The notes beneath the pieces are model-generated. The model saw only the letters and a program-made list of their open reading frames with translations. It made no database searches and was not told the origin of the DNA. The translations under genes were made by a program, and so were the position numbers. This document shows, piece by piece, positions 26,570 to 35,248 of a stretch of 64,000 nt of DNA. The stretch covers positions 154,330 through 218,329 of the forward strand of contig JACRJM010000010.1 in the NCBI GenBank assembly GCA_016219965.1. The letters are read 5' to 3'. Every line of letters starts with the position of its first letter. Within the stretch, counting starts at the first letter, position 1. Source of the DNA: Candidatus Schekmanbacteria bacterium (GTDB lineage Bacteria; Schekmanbacteria; GWA2-38-11; J061).

Positions 26570-26602
26570 TACCTTTTCTCACCTATAACTAATATTACAT
26601 CA

Positions 26603-28237
26603 TCATCCCATGTATCCAAGCCCTTTAAGGCGATCCTTTATATTTTCAGTTTCATCTTTTCCCTCTCCCGATGCGGAATAGCCGGACAGGTTATCTGATG
26701 TATAAACAGGTTTTCTTCCTTCAGTAACGCTCTCCTCGAAAGCATCAACAAGAACTTTTCCATCCAGATTGTCGGGGATTGGTATACCCAGGATATAGAA
26801 CAGTGTAGGCATGATATCTATAATCTCTGCACCCTTAATTTCATTTTCTTTTTTAATCCCCCCACCGCTCATTATTAAAATACCATTGGGCTCATGGTCT
26901 GAGGACCATCTGTTGTCCTTCCAGAAAAAATCATCAACAAGGTTGCAGCTGCTTATAACCTTCCCCTCTACGAGCACATCATTGCAGGTGTAACCGGTTT
27001 CGATCTCGAGGACTATGTCAGAAGCCTTTTCAAGCATCTGCCCTGAATAGATTTCCTCTCTTTTATGTGCCTTTCTTATCACTTTTAATCCTGTTTCAGG
27101 GTCAACGAGCGACGAAAGCTCCGAAATCACCTTGTCCCGCAAACTCTCATACTCCTCCCCTGTATTTACTATTCCCTGCGGGTTTCTCCCCTGAAGATTA
27201 ATATAAATGTTGCCGGCAGGCCCAAAATGAAATACTTTTGTTTTCCCCCAGTCTATATTTATCAACTGCAAAGCAGGGATCTCGTTTACTTCCACTTTAA
27301 AGACAGCTTTAAGCTTTTTCTTAATACTTTCAGGGAACATACTTTTAATAAACATGAAAGGCTTAAATATGTACTTCCTCAAAGCCCCCGGATTTTTATA
27401 TTTAAGGTATCCTCTCTTTTCAAGGAATTTATTGATGACAATTGTTTTTGAAACAGTTGCTGAGCCATGGTCTGAAACTATTATCTTATGTGATTTTTCA
27501 GAGGCTTTATCCAGCAGAGCTCCAACTGAGCGGTCAACTTCCTTATATACTGAAAATACCGCATTATCATTTCCCGGAGCTTCAAGCATATCCTGCCAGA
27601 AATCATGCTGAACCCTGTCGGTTGCCACAAAAACTATGACAAAAACATCCCATGCATAATCCTCCATAAGCTTAAGCGCTGTGTCGGTCCTAAGCCTGTT
27701 CATGGCTATCACGTCAGCAACATATTTCTCCCGGTCAAGAATCTGATTAGAGTCAAGGGTGATGTCAACAACATATTTTCTAACCTTACTTTCAATCTGC
27801 TCATAGATTTCCTTGGGATATGTATAATCATCAACGCCTTCAGGAGCATCCATCCCTGATATCATGACGCTTTCAACCTTGTCAGGGGGATATGTCATTG
27901 GTACATTTATTATGATATTTTTAAGCCCTTCCCGCGATGTGTACATCCAGAATGGAGGCATCCCCCTGTCCTGAGATTTTACGAACTTTACAAACCTCGG
28001 ATCTTTCTCTGACAGTTCACCGAAATTTAGTATCCCATGTTTTCCAGGGTTTGCTCCTGTCATGAAGGAAGTCCATGCACAGGGGCTTAAAGGGGGAATA
28101 GATGATTTAAGTTTTCCATGCGTCCCTTCATTAAGTAATCTTTCGATATTGGGAAGATGCCCTTCCTTCACCCATGGGTCAATGAGGTCAAAGGTAGCGC
28201 CGTCTATTCCAATTATAACTACTTTGTTCTCAGCCAA
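26603..28237 (-). CDS. Type I phosphodiesterase / alkaline phosphatase superfamily protein
   Basis: The 544-residue protein starts with the metal-site motif V-I-I-G-I-D-G-A-T-F, has P-P-L-S-P-C-A-W-T-S-F-M-T-G-A-N-P-G near residue 50 where the nucleophile Ser/Thr lies, and later metal ligands in T-D-R-V-Q-H-D (about 205), V-S-D-H-G (about 253) and S-D-H-E-P-N-G. It ends with R-L-K-G-L-G-Y-M-G, a tail typical of this family. No signal peptide is seen, so it is probably cytoplasmic. The start is TTG with GGGGAGAGA upstream, and it overlaps the flippase gene by eight bases. Likely activity is hydrolysis or transfer of a phosphodiester or phosphoglycan group; the substrate is unknown. Confidence 0.85.
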   Translation of the reverse strand: MAENKVVIIGIDGATFDLIDPWVKEGHLPNIERLLNEGTHGKLKSSIPPLSPCAWTSFMTGANPGKHGILNFGELSEKDPRFVKFVKSQDRGMPPFWMYTSREGLKNIIINVPMTYPPDKVESVMISGMDAPEGVDDYTYPKEIYEQIESKVRKYVVDITLDSNQILDREKYVADVIAMNRLRTDTALKLMEDYAWDVFVIVFVATDRVQHDFWQDMLEAPGNDNAVFSVYKEVDRSVGALLDKASEKSHKIIVSDHGSATVSKTIVINKFLEKRGYLKYKNPGALRKYIFKPFMFIKSMFPESIKKKLKAVFKVEVNEIPALQLINIDWGKTKVFHFGPAGNIYINLQGRNPQGIVNTGEEYESLRDKVISELSSLVDPETGLKVIRKAHKREEIYSGQMLEKASDIVLEIETGYTCNDVLVEGKVISSCNLVDDFFWKDNRWSSDHEPNGILIMSGGGIKKENEIKGAEIIDIMPTLFYILGIPIPDNLDGKVLVDAFEESVTEGRKPVYTSDNLSGYSASGEGKDETENIKDRLKGLGYMG

Positions 28238-29720
28238 GTCTCTCCCCTTTTTTCAAAACTATCTTTTTGAAAATATCTATATCTTCTTTATCTATTGCGC
28301 CTGAAAGGAACAATGTGATGGTACAGAAGACAATGCCGGCAATGACTGATAAGGGAATATTCATACCCTTAAACAGGAAAAATCCTGCAGCAAGAGATAG
28401 GGCTGAAACAAGAGATTTTGCAAGCATTGAAAAAAAAGCGAACGTAAAAACATGACTGAAAGCAAAATACAGAATCAGGAAAAAGTAAAAAGCCGAACCT
28501 GCCGCATAGGCAATTCCTGCTCCAAGATTGCCGTAAGCCGGAATTAACCAGAGATCAAAAGGAACCTTTAACGCTATTGTTACAAGGGAGCAGAAAAAAA
28601 CTATTATCTCCTTGTTCGCAGCTGCCATCAGCAGGCTGAACAGCGGCACAAGAAATGTAAAAAAAATATTGAGAGAAACTATCGAAAAAACACCGCCGGC
28701 AGCATCATACTTGGCTCCGAAGATGATATCTATTATCTGATTGGAAAAAGAAAAACAGACGACTCCGCCGAGCAGTCCTCCCATAGCAAGGAGTTTACAG
28801 ATTTTACTGAAAAGGAATATAAGCTTCTCTTTCTCTTCCTGGCTTCCCTTAATCATCCTTGACATTACAGGAAAGAAAGATGTGATCATAACGGTCGGTA
28901 TAAACTGCGCCGCTGAAAGGATGGAATAAGGGGCATAGAAGAGAGATATTTCCTCGTTATCAGCAAGATATTTAAGGAAGAATATTTCCATATTGTTGCA
29001 GCACGCCATAGAAAGAGCGATTAATCCCATGACATAAGTATATTTAAAAAAAACGCCAAGCTTCACCTTGTCGAAATGGAATACGGGTTTGATAAAAACT
29101 CTTCTGACTACTATAAAAACTGCAATGAATCTTAAAACCGAAGCAAGAGCCTGCGAGTAAAAAATAAACAGGAAACCTAAATTCAGGTAACATGCAAAGG
29201 CTATAAATATGAGGTTTATTGCCTGGAAAAATATCGTGATATATGCATCATACTCCATCCTTTCAAAAGCCTTGAAAACAGCCTGATACATCATGGAAGA
29301 AGCAATGAGGATACGCGTTACTGCAACAATAAAAACAGCAAGGGAACCCTCAGGTGTGAGATGTAAAAATGGGATAGATGCAAGAATAAAGATGAACACT
29401 GCACCGGAAAGGCCCCAGCGGATCGTAAGAGCGTTTCCCAACGCAAGCGGAGCAGCTTCCCTGTCACAGGCCATTTCCCTAATGCTCACTATCTCAAGAC
29501 CAAAATAAGTCACAGTTACCGCAGTGGTGACAAAAGAAACTATAAAACCATACCTGCCGTAATCCTCTAATGACAGGTATCTTGTTATTATAAGTATAAC
29601 AGCTAAGTTGCCGGCAATATCCAGGATACGGGCTATCGCGGTTGCAATGAAGTTTCCTACAAGTCCGCTGTTTTGCCCATTGATTGCTGCTTTTGATGAT
29701 TCTGCCCGAGCTGTCGTCAT
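28230..29720 (-). CDS. Wzx-type polysaccharide flippase (MATE/PST superfamily)
   Basis: The 496-residue protein has twelve to fourteen membrane helices and the N-terminal pattern of oligosaccharide flippases (L-S-L-E-D-Y-G-R-Y-G near residue 52, G-L-E-I-V-S-I-R-E near 75). It should turn lipid-linked repeat units from the cytoplasmic to the periplasmic face. Wzx plus a Wzy/WaaL-like protein, a Wzz/BY-kinase and Wza in one locus is the set expected of a Wzx/Wzy-dependent pathway. The gap to the Wzz gene is 22 bases. Confidence 0.9.
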   Translation of the reverse strand: MTTARAESSKAAINGQNSGLVGNFIATAIARILDIAGNLAVILIITRYLSLEDYGRYGFIVSFVTTAVTVTYFGLEIVSIREMACDREAAPLALGNALTIRWGLSGAVFIFILASIPFLHLTPEGSLAVFIVAVTRILIASSMMYQAVFKAFERMEYDAYITIFFQAINLIFIAFACYLNLGFLFIFYSQALASVLRFIAVFIVVRRVFIKPVFHFDKVKLGVFFKYTYVMGLIALSMACCNNMEIFFLKYLADNEEISLFYAPYSILSAAQFIPTVMITSFFPVMSRMIKGSQEEKEKLIFLFSKICKLLAMGGLLGGVVCFSFSNQIIDIIFGAKYDAAGGVFSIVSLNIFFTFLVPLFSLLMAAANKEIIVFFCSLVTIALKVPFDLWLIPAYGNLGAGIAYAAGSAFYFFLILYFAFSHVFTFAFFSMLAKSLVSALSLAAGFFLFKGMNIPLSVIAGIVFCTITLFLSGAIDKEDIDIFKKIVLKKGERLG

Positions 29721-29742
29721 TTAATGTCCTGCTTATGCATTA

Positions 29743-31512
29743 TTAATAGAGACTGAAGGAAGTTCTTATATCTCTGGCCCGGTTTATAACAATTCCGTAA
29801 GGTGGGATTCCGCTGTCGCTGAGTATGTTCAAAGATTCTTTGAAATGGTTTGCTTCAGTCTTGAAAAGCGAAACTACCATGACAGGAATCTCTACGTGGG
29901 AAGCAAGAGAGTTTGTAAAGATATTTCTTCTTACAAGAGAAGTGCAGTCCATGATTATAAAATCGTATTTACTCTTTAGCTCATCAATAAGTTCCTTGAA
30001 TTCCGGCATCCCCAAATACATGGAAGGAAGGTTTTTACCTTTCCCAAGGGGAATGATGTCAAGCCCCTTTATATTTGAACTCTTAATAACTTCCTCAAGC
30101 GATGCCTTCTTGTCGAGGTAATCCTTAAGGCCTGGCTTTGATTTAAGACGGAAATATCTTTTAAGTCTGCTCTGGAAAAAATCAGCATCAATAAGTACCA
30201 CCCTTTTGCCGCGTTCAGCTATTACACGGGCAAGATATGAAGATATAACCGATTTCCCGTCACCTTGTGTGGGGCTGAAGATGCCTGTAACTTTATTGCC
30301 TGTTTTTATAATACCTGAACCAATATCCCCTATGCTGTCAAGAAACCGCTTGTTCCAGTAGAAAGTGACCCATCTTACAAAAGGCCATGACACCAGAGGC
30401 ACGATCCCCAATATAAGTCCGCTGAAATCTTTTCTTACCGGGTCAATGGCCTTGTATGTGGTATCAAAGTATTCTAAAGTGAAAATAAGGAACAACCCTA
30501 TTACTATGCTGAGTCCGCCCCCTATGCCGAGCACCATACCTGTATTGGGAAGATAAATGTCATTGGCAGGATCGAAGGAAGGTTTTGCCCTTTGAATGAG
30601 AATTGCATTCGTTATATCCATTTCTGAAAGCATCTCAGCAATAGCAATTTGTTCATCAATCATCTTATTACTGTTATCAAGCACATCCATTTTTCTCTGT
30701 ATTTCGTTAAGTCTCATCTGCATCACAGGTATGGCAGCAAGCTGTTTCTTTACAGTTTCAATCTGTTTAATTATAGAAAGTACATCAGGGTGTTTTTCAG
30801 TAAGCTCAATCTTAAGGGCAGGAAGTTTAGTCTCAAGCGAAACAAGCTGTTCTTCCAGCTGTTCCTTCTTCGTGCTTAAGTCAGCAAAGCCTCCTTTAAA
30901 CATGATATCGCTTACGTCACTTTCATATTCATCCAATTTTTTGACTATCACTTTCTGCCTGGCTTTTAATACAGCAGCAGTTTTAGTCATCTCAGCCCTG
31001 TTGAGATTGAAATAAAAATCCATGGTCTTTTCGCTGACCCTGTTTGCAATTGCTACAGCCTCTTCAGGATTGCTTGAATAGCCGGTTATTGAAAAAATTT
31101 CAGCGCTCTCTATCTGTGCAACCTTCACCCCTTTTTTCTGTGAACTCAAAAGCTTATATATGCTGAAAGTGTCAATAAAGAATTTGTCACCTTCAATAAG
31201 TTTTCCGTCCTCATTTTTCAGGTTTAGCTCTTTGATAACCGGGTCAACTACAGTTCTGGTCCTGATAAGTGTTTGATAAGTATCAATTACATTTTTCTCC
31301 TGAATATAATTAAACTTCCCAAGATCATCCGGGCTATTTGAAAATATCTGGGGTTTATAGTCTTTGATATTTATCATGAGCTTTGATGTAGCGCTGTATA
31401 TTGGGATTACTTTCTTTGAAAGAAAAATGGGAAGCGCTACAAGTATCAGCACTGATATTATAAGGACGTATTTTCTTCGCCAGATTATCTCAAGATATTT
31501 TATCAGTTCCAT
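29743..31512 (-). CDS. Wzz chain-length determinant fused to a BY-kinase-like ATPase domain
   Basis: The 589-residue protein has a Wzz domain with membrane helices at about residues 17-34 and 325-345, a coiled periplasmic middle, then a cytoplasmic ATPase domain. The Walker A motif S-P-T-Q-G-D-G-K-S is at 413-421, the A' motif I-D-A-D-F at 441-445, and the Walker B region I-I-M-D-C-T-S lacks the usual I-D-T-P-P form. The C-terminal tail ends in a single Tyr (S-F-S-L-Y) rather than a Tyr cluster, so classic cyclic autophosphorylation may be lost. It controls polymer length together with Wzx, Wzy and Wza encoded nearby. Confidence 0.88.
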   Translation of the reverse strand: MELIKYLEIIWRRKYVLIISVLILVALPIFLSKKVIPIYSATSKLMINIKDYKPQIFSNSPDDLGKFNYIQEKNVIDTYQTLIRTRTVVDPVIKELNLKNEDGKLIEGDKFFIDTFSIYKLLSSQKKGVKVAQIESAEIFSITGYSSNPEEAVAIANRVSEKTMDFYFNLNRAEMTKTAAVLKARQKVIVKKLDEYESDVSDIMFKGGFADLSTKKEQLEEQLVSLETKLPALKIELTEKHPDVLSIIKQIETVKKQLAAIPVMQMRLNEIQRKMDVLDNSNKMIDEQIAIAEMLSEMDITNAILIQRAKPSFDPANDIYLPNTGMVLGIGGGLSIVIGLFLIFTLEYFDTTYKAIDPVRKDFSGLILGIVPLVSWPFVRWVTFYWNKRFLDSIGDIGSGIIKTGNKVTGIFSPTQGDGKSVISSYLARVIAERGKRVVLIDADFFQSRLKRYFRLKSKPGLKDYLDKKASLEEVIKSSNIKGLDIIPLGKGKNLPSMYLGMPEFKELIDELKSKYDFIIMDCTSLVRRNIFTNSLASHVEIPVMVVSLFKTEANHFKESLNILSDSGIPPYGIVINRARDIRTSFSLY

Positions 31513-31607
31513 TTATTATATTTATTCTGCCTCAAGGCACAAAAAAAACAAAAATTAAATCATTAATTTATTATACACTGATTCAATGGATTGAGGAATT
31601 TATTTAA

Positions 31608-32771
31608 TCAAATTCTAATGATTATTTTGCCATCTGTACAGTGTGATGACAATTCCAATGCTTCCATAACCCTGTCAAACGGATAGCGGGATGTTACCAT
31701 TTTCTCAACTTTAAGCCTGCCCGAAGCAATAAGCCGTATAATGTTCGGATAAATCCCATATCCGGAATGTCCCCTTGAACCTATTAGGCTGTTAGCCCCC
31801 GATACAAACAAATCCAGATTAACAGGTGTACTGCATGCTGCTCTGCCAAGATATATGATCTTCCCGTTAAGCGACATGGATTTCTCCATTTCAGGGACAG
31901 TAAGAGGAGCCGCACCGGCTGCTTCCACCTGCACATCTGCTCCAAAACCATCAGTCAGTTCCATAACCCTTTGGGAGGCTTCACCTTTCACCATTTTTTC
32001 AACATTAAAAACATGGTCTGCCCCCATTTGAGAGGCAATATTCAGCCTTTCATCAACCCTGTCAAAGGCTATTATACTGCTTGCTCCTGCAGCCCGGGCA
32101 AGTGAAATTGCACCAAGTCCTATGGGACCTGTACCATAAACAGCAACCACTGCACCGGGAGCAAATCCTCCTCCGGCAATAAAAATACCATTGTAAGCAC
32201 AACCAACAGGTTCGATAAGCGCTCCCACATCAAAAAGCTCATCACCCGGATATATTTTCTCAAACTCATTAATCTTCCAGCAGTACCTCTCCTTTACTGC
32301 TGCAAACTCTGCAAGCGCTCCGTCGGAACTTAATCCTAAAAGTTCTATATTCCTGCACTGGTTTGGAGCCCCTCCCCTGCACGACCTGCATATTCCGCAC
32401 CACATAATGCTTTCAACTGCAACCTTGTCGCCAACTTTAAGGGTCTTCACAAGAGACCCTGTCTTTTCCACTATTCCGGAAAATTCGTGACCTAAAATGC
32501 AGGGAAATTTGGCGAGACCTGAAAAGATTATGTACTTCTCTTCATCCGTCTTGTAGACATGAGTATCGGAGCCGCAGATTCCGCAACTTTTAACCCTTAT
32601 CAGGACTTCATCATCTCCGGTCTCCGGAACCGGCACGTTCCTGATTTCGAATCCGGGGTTTTTCCATACCATATTCCCATTGACAGCTCTCTTCCTTTTT
32701 TTTTCATCTTCACTCAATTTATAGGAATTACGAGGCTGCCATTCGGCGTTGGCAATGAAGGCTTTCATCAT
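31608..32771 (-). CDS. Zinc-dependent medium-chain dehydrogenase
   Basis: The 387-residue enzyme has catalytic zinc ligands C66 in C-G-I-C-G-S-D-T-H and H95-E96 in G-H-E-F-S-G, a structural zinc site at C125, C128, C131 and C139, and the NAD-binding motif G-T-G-P-I-G at 213-218. Similarity is to sorbitol, threonine and inosose dehydrogenases; the N-terminal extension with E-D-E-K-K resembles scyllo-inosose-type enzymes, but I cannot confirm the substrate. It is seven bases behind the ligase gene. Within the locus it probably oxidises a sugar or cyclitol precursor. Confidence 0.87.
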   Translation of the reverse strand: MMKAFIANAEWQPRNSYKLSEDEKKRKRAVNGNMVWKNPGFEIRNVPVPETGDDEVLIRVKSCGICGSDTHVYKTDEEKYIIFSGLAKFPCILGHEFSGIVEKTGSLVKTLKVGDKVAVESIMWCGICRSCRGGAPNQCRNIELLGLSSDGALAEFAAVKERYCWKINEFEKIYPGDELFDVGALIEPVGCAYNGIFIAGGGFAPGAVVAVYGTGPIGLGAISLARAAGASSIIAFDRVDERLNIASQMGADHVFNVEKMVKGEASQRVMELTDGFGADVQVEAAGAAPLTVPEMEKSMSLNGKIIYLGRAACSTPVNLDLFVSGANSLIGSRGHSGYGIYPNIIRLIASGRLKVEKMVTSRYPFDRVMEALELSSHCTDGKIIIRI

Positions 32772-32778
32772 CAGAAGA

Positions 32779-34275
32779 TCACAATGCCTTTCTGTTAACT
32801 TTTCCGCTGCCGGTTTTTGGAAGGGATTCTCTGAGTTCTATCTCCCTTGGAAGTTTGTAACGAGGAAGGAGATTCTTGCAAAAGCTTAGAATCTCATCTG
32901 CTTCTATATTTTTCCCGGGCATAGGGACTATGATAGCCTTTGGAACTTTTCCTCTCAGTCTGTCATCAAGAGCAACTACTGCAACTTCCCTGATATCAGG
33001 ATGTTCAAGCAACGCCCGTTCTATCTCCAGCGGATAAACTTTGAGCCCGGCAATCTTCATCATTCCCATCTTTCTTTCAATAAAATAAAAATTACCATCA
33101 TTGTCGCATTTGCCAAGGTCACTGCTGTAATACCAGCCGTTGCGAAAGCATGAACTTGTAGTTATATCATCACCATAATATCCGCTTACAACAGCAGGAC
33201 CCTTGAATACCATCTCCCCTGTTCTTCCGGGAGGAAGCTCCCTTCCTCTGTCATCTACTATTTTCACTTCATATGATTTGCAAGGTTTGCCTACTGAACC
33301 TGCCGGCGCTAATCTCCCCGGTTTCACTGCAAGGGCAATTCCGGTTGTCTCAGTACTTCCCCAGACAGGGATAATTGGAATCCCAACCCTCTGCACAAAT
33401 CTTTCAATCAGCTTAACAGGTGTATACATCCCGCCGCTTTCAGGAACTCTTAAAGAACTCATGTCATATTCTTTGTGGTCAAGAACTTCAAGGAGGTTTT
33501 CATACATCGGGACAAGCCCCATCATGCATGTTACCTTATGATTTGCAATTGCCTCAGCTATGGACTTGGGATAGATTTTATCGACAAGCACCATTGTCCC
33601 TCCAAGATAGACCGGTCTTGCAAATATTTCGTGAGGGTGGGCAAAGGGGGCAAACATACAGAGATGTATGTCATCTGCTGTCAATTCCAGAGAGTCAATC
33701 GAGGCAACTGTATTCCAGTAAATATTGGAATAGGTCGTCACAGCTCCCTTGGAAGTGCCGGTTGACCCTGAAGTGTAGTTAAGATAAACAATGTCTTCGT
33801 CATTTATCGGAAGACAGGGGTTTTCAGGCTTTCCTAAGTTTAGCGCATCCTCCCAGGAAAGTAAGCCCGCTTCTCTGCCTCCAACAGTTATAATCCTGAT
33901 ATCACTGTTTTGCGGAATGGATTTTTTTATCAGCTCAAGGAAAGAAATCTGAGTGATGACACATAATGGGGAAATATTATTCAGAATGGCATTTACATTT
34001 CTATCAGTCAGTTCATAATTAACAGGAACTGCTATGCCGCGCGCCTTCGCAATTCCAAGAAAACCAATAACGAGTTCAGGTATTCGGGGAAGCATAAGTA
34101 CAACCCTGTCCCCTTTTTTCAGCCCCAGCTCTAACAAAGCACCGGCAAACCTGTTAACAAGACTGTTAAATTCCGCGTAGCTTGTCTTTTTATCGTGGAA
34201 AACTATCGCCGGCTTTTCTGCAAATTCTGCCGCATTTTTTTCCAGTGCCTCTACAAGTGTCATGATTTCATCCAT
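32779..34275 (-). CDS. AMP-forming acyl-CoA synthetase-like ligase (ANL superfamily)
   Basis: The roughly 498-residue enzyme has the AMP-binding motif Y-T-S-G-S-T-G-T-S-K-G near residue 175, W-G-S-T-E-T-T-G near 305, the hinge Y-S-S-D-L-G and D-x-x-F-I-E-R-K near 405, and the C-terminal catalytic lysine in P-K-T-G-S-G-K-V-N-R-K. It activates a carboxylate with ATP. ATG 34275 is chosen because GAGGAAATTGGAAG precedes it; a start at 34326 has no ribosome site. No carrier-protein gene is nearby, so CoA is the likely acceptor. It may supply acyl groups for the acyltransferase at 25607, an inference. Confidence 0.87.
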   Translation of the reverse strand: MDEIMTLVEALEKNAAEFAEKPAIVFHDKKTSYAEFNSLVNRFAGALLELGLKKGDRVVLMLPRIPELVIGFLGIAKARGIAVPVNYELTDRNVNAILNNISPLCVITQISFLELIKKSIPQNSDIRIITVGGREAGLLSWEDALNLGKPENPCLPINDEDIVYLNYTSGSTGTSKGAVTTYSNIYWNTVASIDSLELTADDIHLCMFAPFAHPHEIFARPVYLGGTMVLVDKIYPKSIAEAIANHKVTCMMGLVPMYENLLEVLDHKEYDMSSLRVPESGGMYTPVKLIERFVQRVGIPIIPVWGSTETTGIALAVKPGRLAPAGSVGKPCKSYEVKIVDDRGRELPPGRTGEMVFKGPAVVSGYYGDDITTSSCFRNGWYYSSDLGKCDNDGNFYFIERKMGMMKIAGLKVYPLEIERALLEHPDIREVAVVALDDRLRGKVPKAIIVPMPGKNIEADEILSFCKNLLPRYKLPREIELRESLPKTGSGKVNRKAL

Positions 34276-34412
34276 CTTCCAATTTCCTCTAAATCTGACT
34301 TTCCCATGAATGATAAACTTTCCCAAGGTACCTATAGAAACTTATACCAGGTATTCCTGAATCCGGCAGTACCATTTATCACCCCTATGTCCGGCAGTTT
34401 TTTCATCCCTTG

Positions 34413-35210
34413 TTATTTGGCACCCGGTGACGAAACTGATGGACTCCCTCCCTTGCCGGGACCTTCATCTATCTGCTGGCCTATGAAATATCCTGTTTCA
34501 AGCTGAAGGAGCGGTGAAATAATACCAGATAAGCGGCTGAAGAACAAACTAACATCTGAAATAGTTGTCCTCGGAACATATATAATGTCATCTTTTACAA
34601 GTACTATATTATTCCCTTTATCACTGCCGCTTAAAATATCATCTACATTGACTTTTATCAATTGCGGACTTTTTAATCCTCCCCTGATAACAAGGACGCT
34701 CTTCTTTTTCCCGTCTATAGTGAAGCCACCTGCCCGCGATATGGCTTCAACAATTGTCATTGGCTCATCTGCCTGAAAGAATCCCGGACTTGTTACCTCA
34801 CCAAGGACCATTATTTTCTGGCTGTGAATAGCAGTAATTGCAACTGAGACCTGCGGATCAATAATGTACGGAGAAAGCCCTTGAGCTATCTTGTCCCTGA
34901 GCTGGAAAATACTTAAGCCGCCAGCCTGAATATCTCCTACAAGCGGATACATTACCTTTCCGGAATAATCTATGCGCAGAGTTTTGGATAGCTCATCACG
35001 TCTGTAAACTGAAATATCAACAATATCCCCTGAACCCAGAATAAACTCAGTTATTTTGGGAGTTTTCTCATTTTCTGCCGGATTTTCCTGTCCGGAAGAT
35101 GCCGCATTTCCTTTTCCGCTGATATCCTGTTTATTCCCAATCATACTGCAGCTTGCACAGGCAACAAGAAATACGACCAATGTAAATGCTAATATTTTTT
35201 TTACTGGCAA
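34413..35210 (-). CDS. Polysaccharide export lipoprotein of the Wza/BexD family
   Basis: The 265-residue protein has a signal peptide with Cys residues in a lipobox-like A-C-A-S-C stretch. The poly_export domain follows (L-G-S-G-D-I-V-D-I-S-V-Y, about residues 57-68; S-G-K-V-M-Y-P-L-V-G-D) and then SLBB-type repeats (G-E-V-T-S-P-G-F-F, E-A-I-S-R-A-G-G-F). Proteins of this family form the outer-membrane channel for capsule or exopolysaccharide export. The start is TTG with AAGG upstream. It lies 38 bases after the phosphoglycosyltransferase fusion gene. The Pro/Gly/Ser-rich C-terminus replaces the long helix that inserts in the membrane in classic Wza, so the pore may differ. Confidence 0.87.
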   Translation of the reverse strand: MPVKKILAFTLVVFLVACASCSMIGNKQDISGKGNAASSGQENPAENEKTPKITEFILGSGDIVDISVYRRDELSKTLRIDYSGKVMYPLVGDIQAGGLSIFQLRDKIAQGLSPYIIDPQVSVAITAIHSQKIMVLGEVTSPGFFQADEPMTIVEAISRAGGFTIDGKKKSVLVIRGGLKSPQLIKVNVDDILSGSDKGNNIVLVKDDIIYVPRTTISDVSLFFSRLSGIISPLLQLETGYFIGQQIDEGPGKGGSPSVSSPGAK

Positions 35211-35248
35211 ATTTGATTACCTTCTTTTAAAAAAATTTTGTTTCTATT

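Noticed and set aside
34275-34326. Longer N-terminus of the acyl-CoA synthetase-like protein
   Set aside because: The upstream ATG lacks a ribosome site and the extra 17 residues are not typical of the family.
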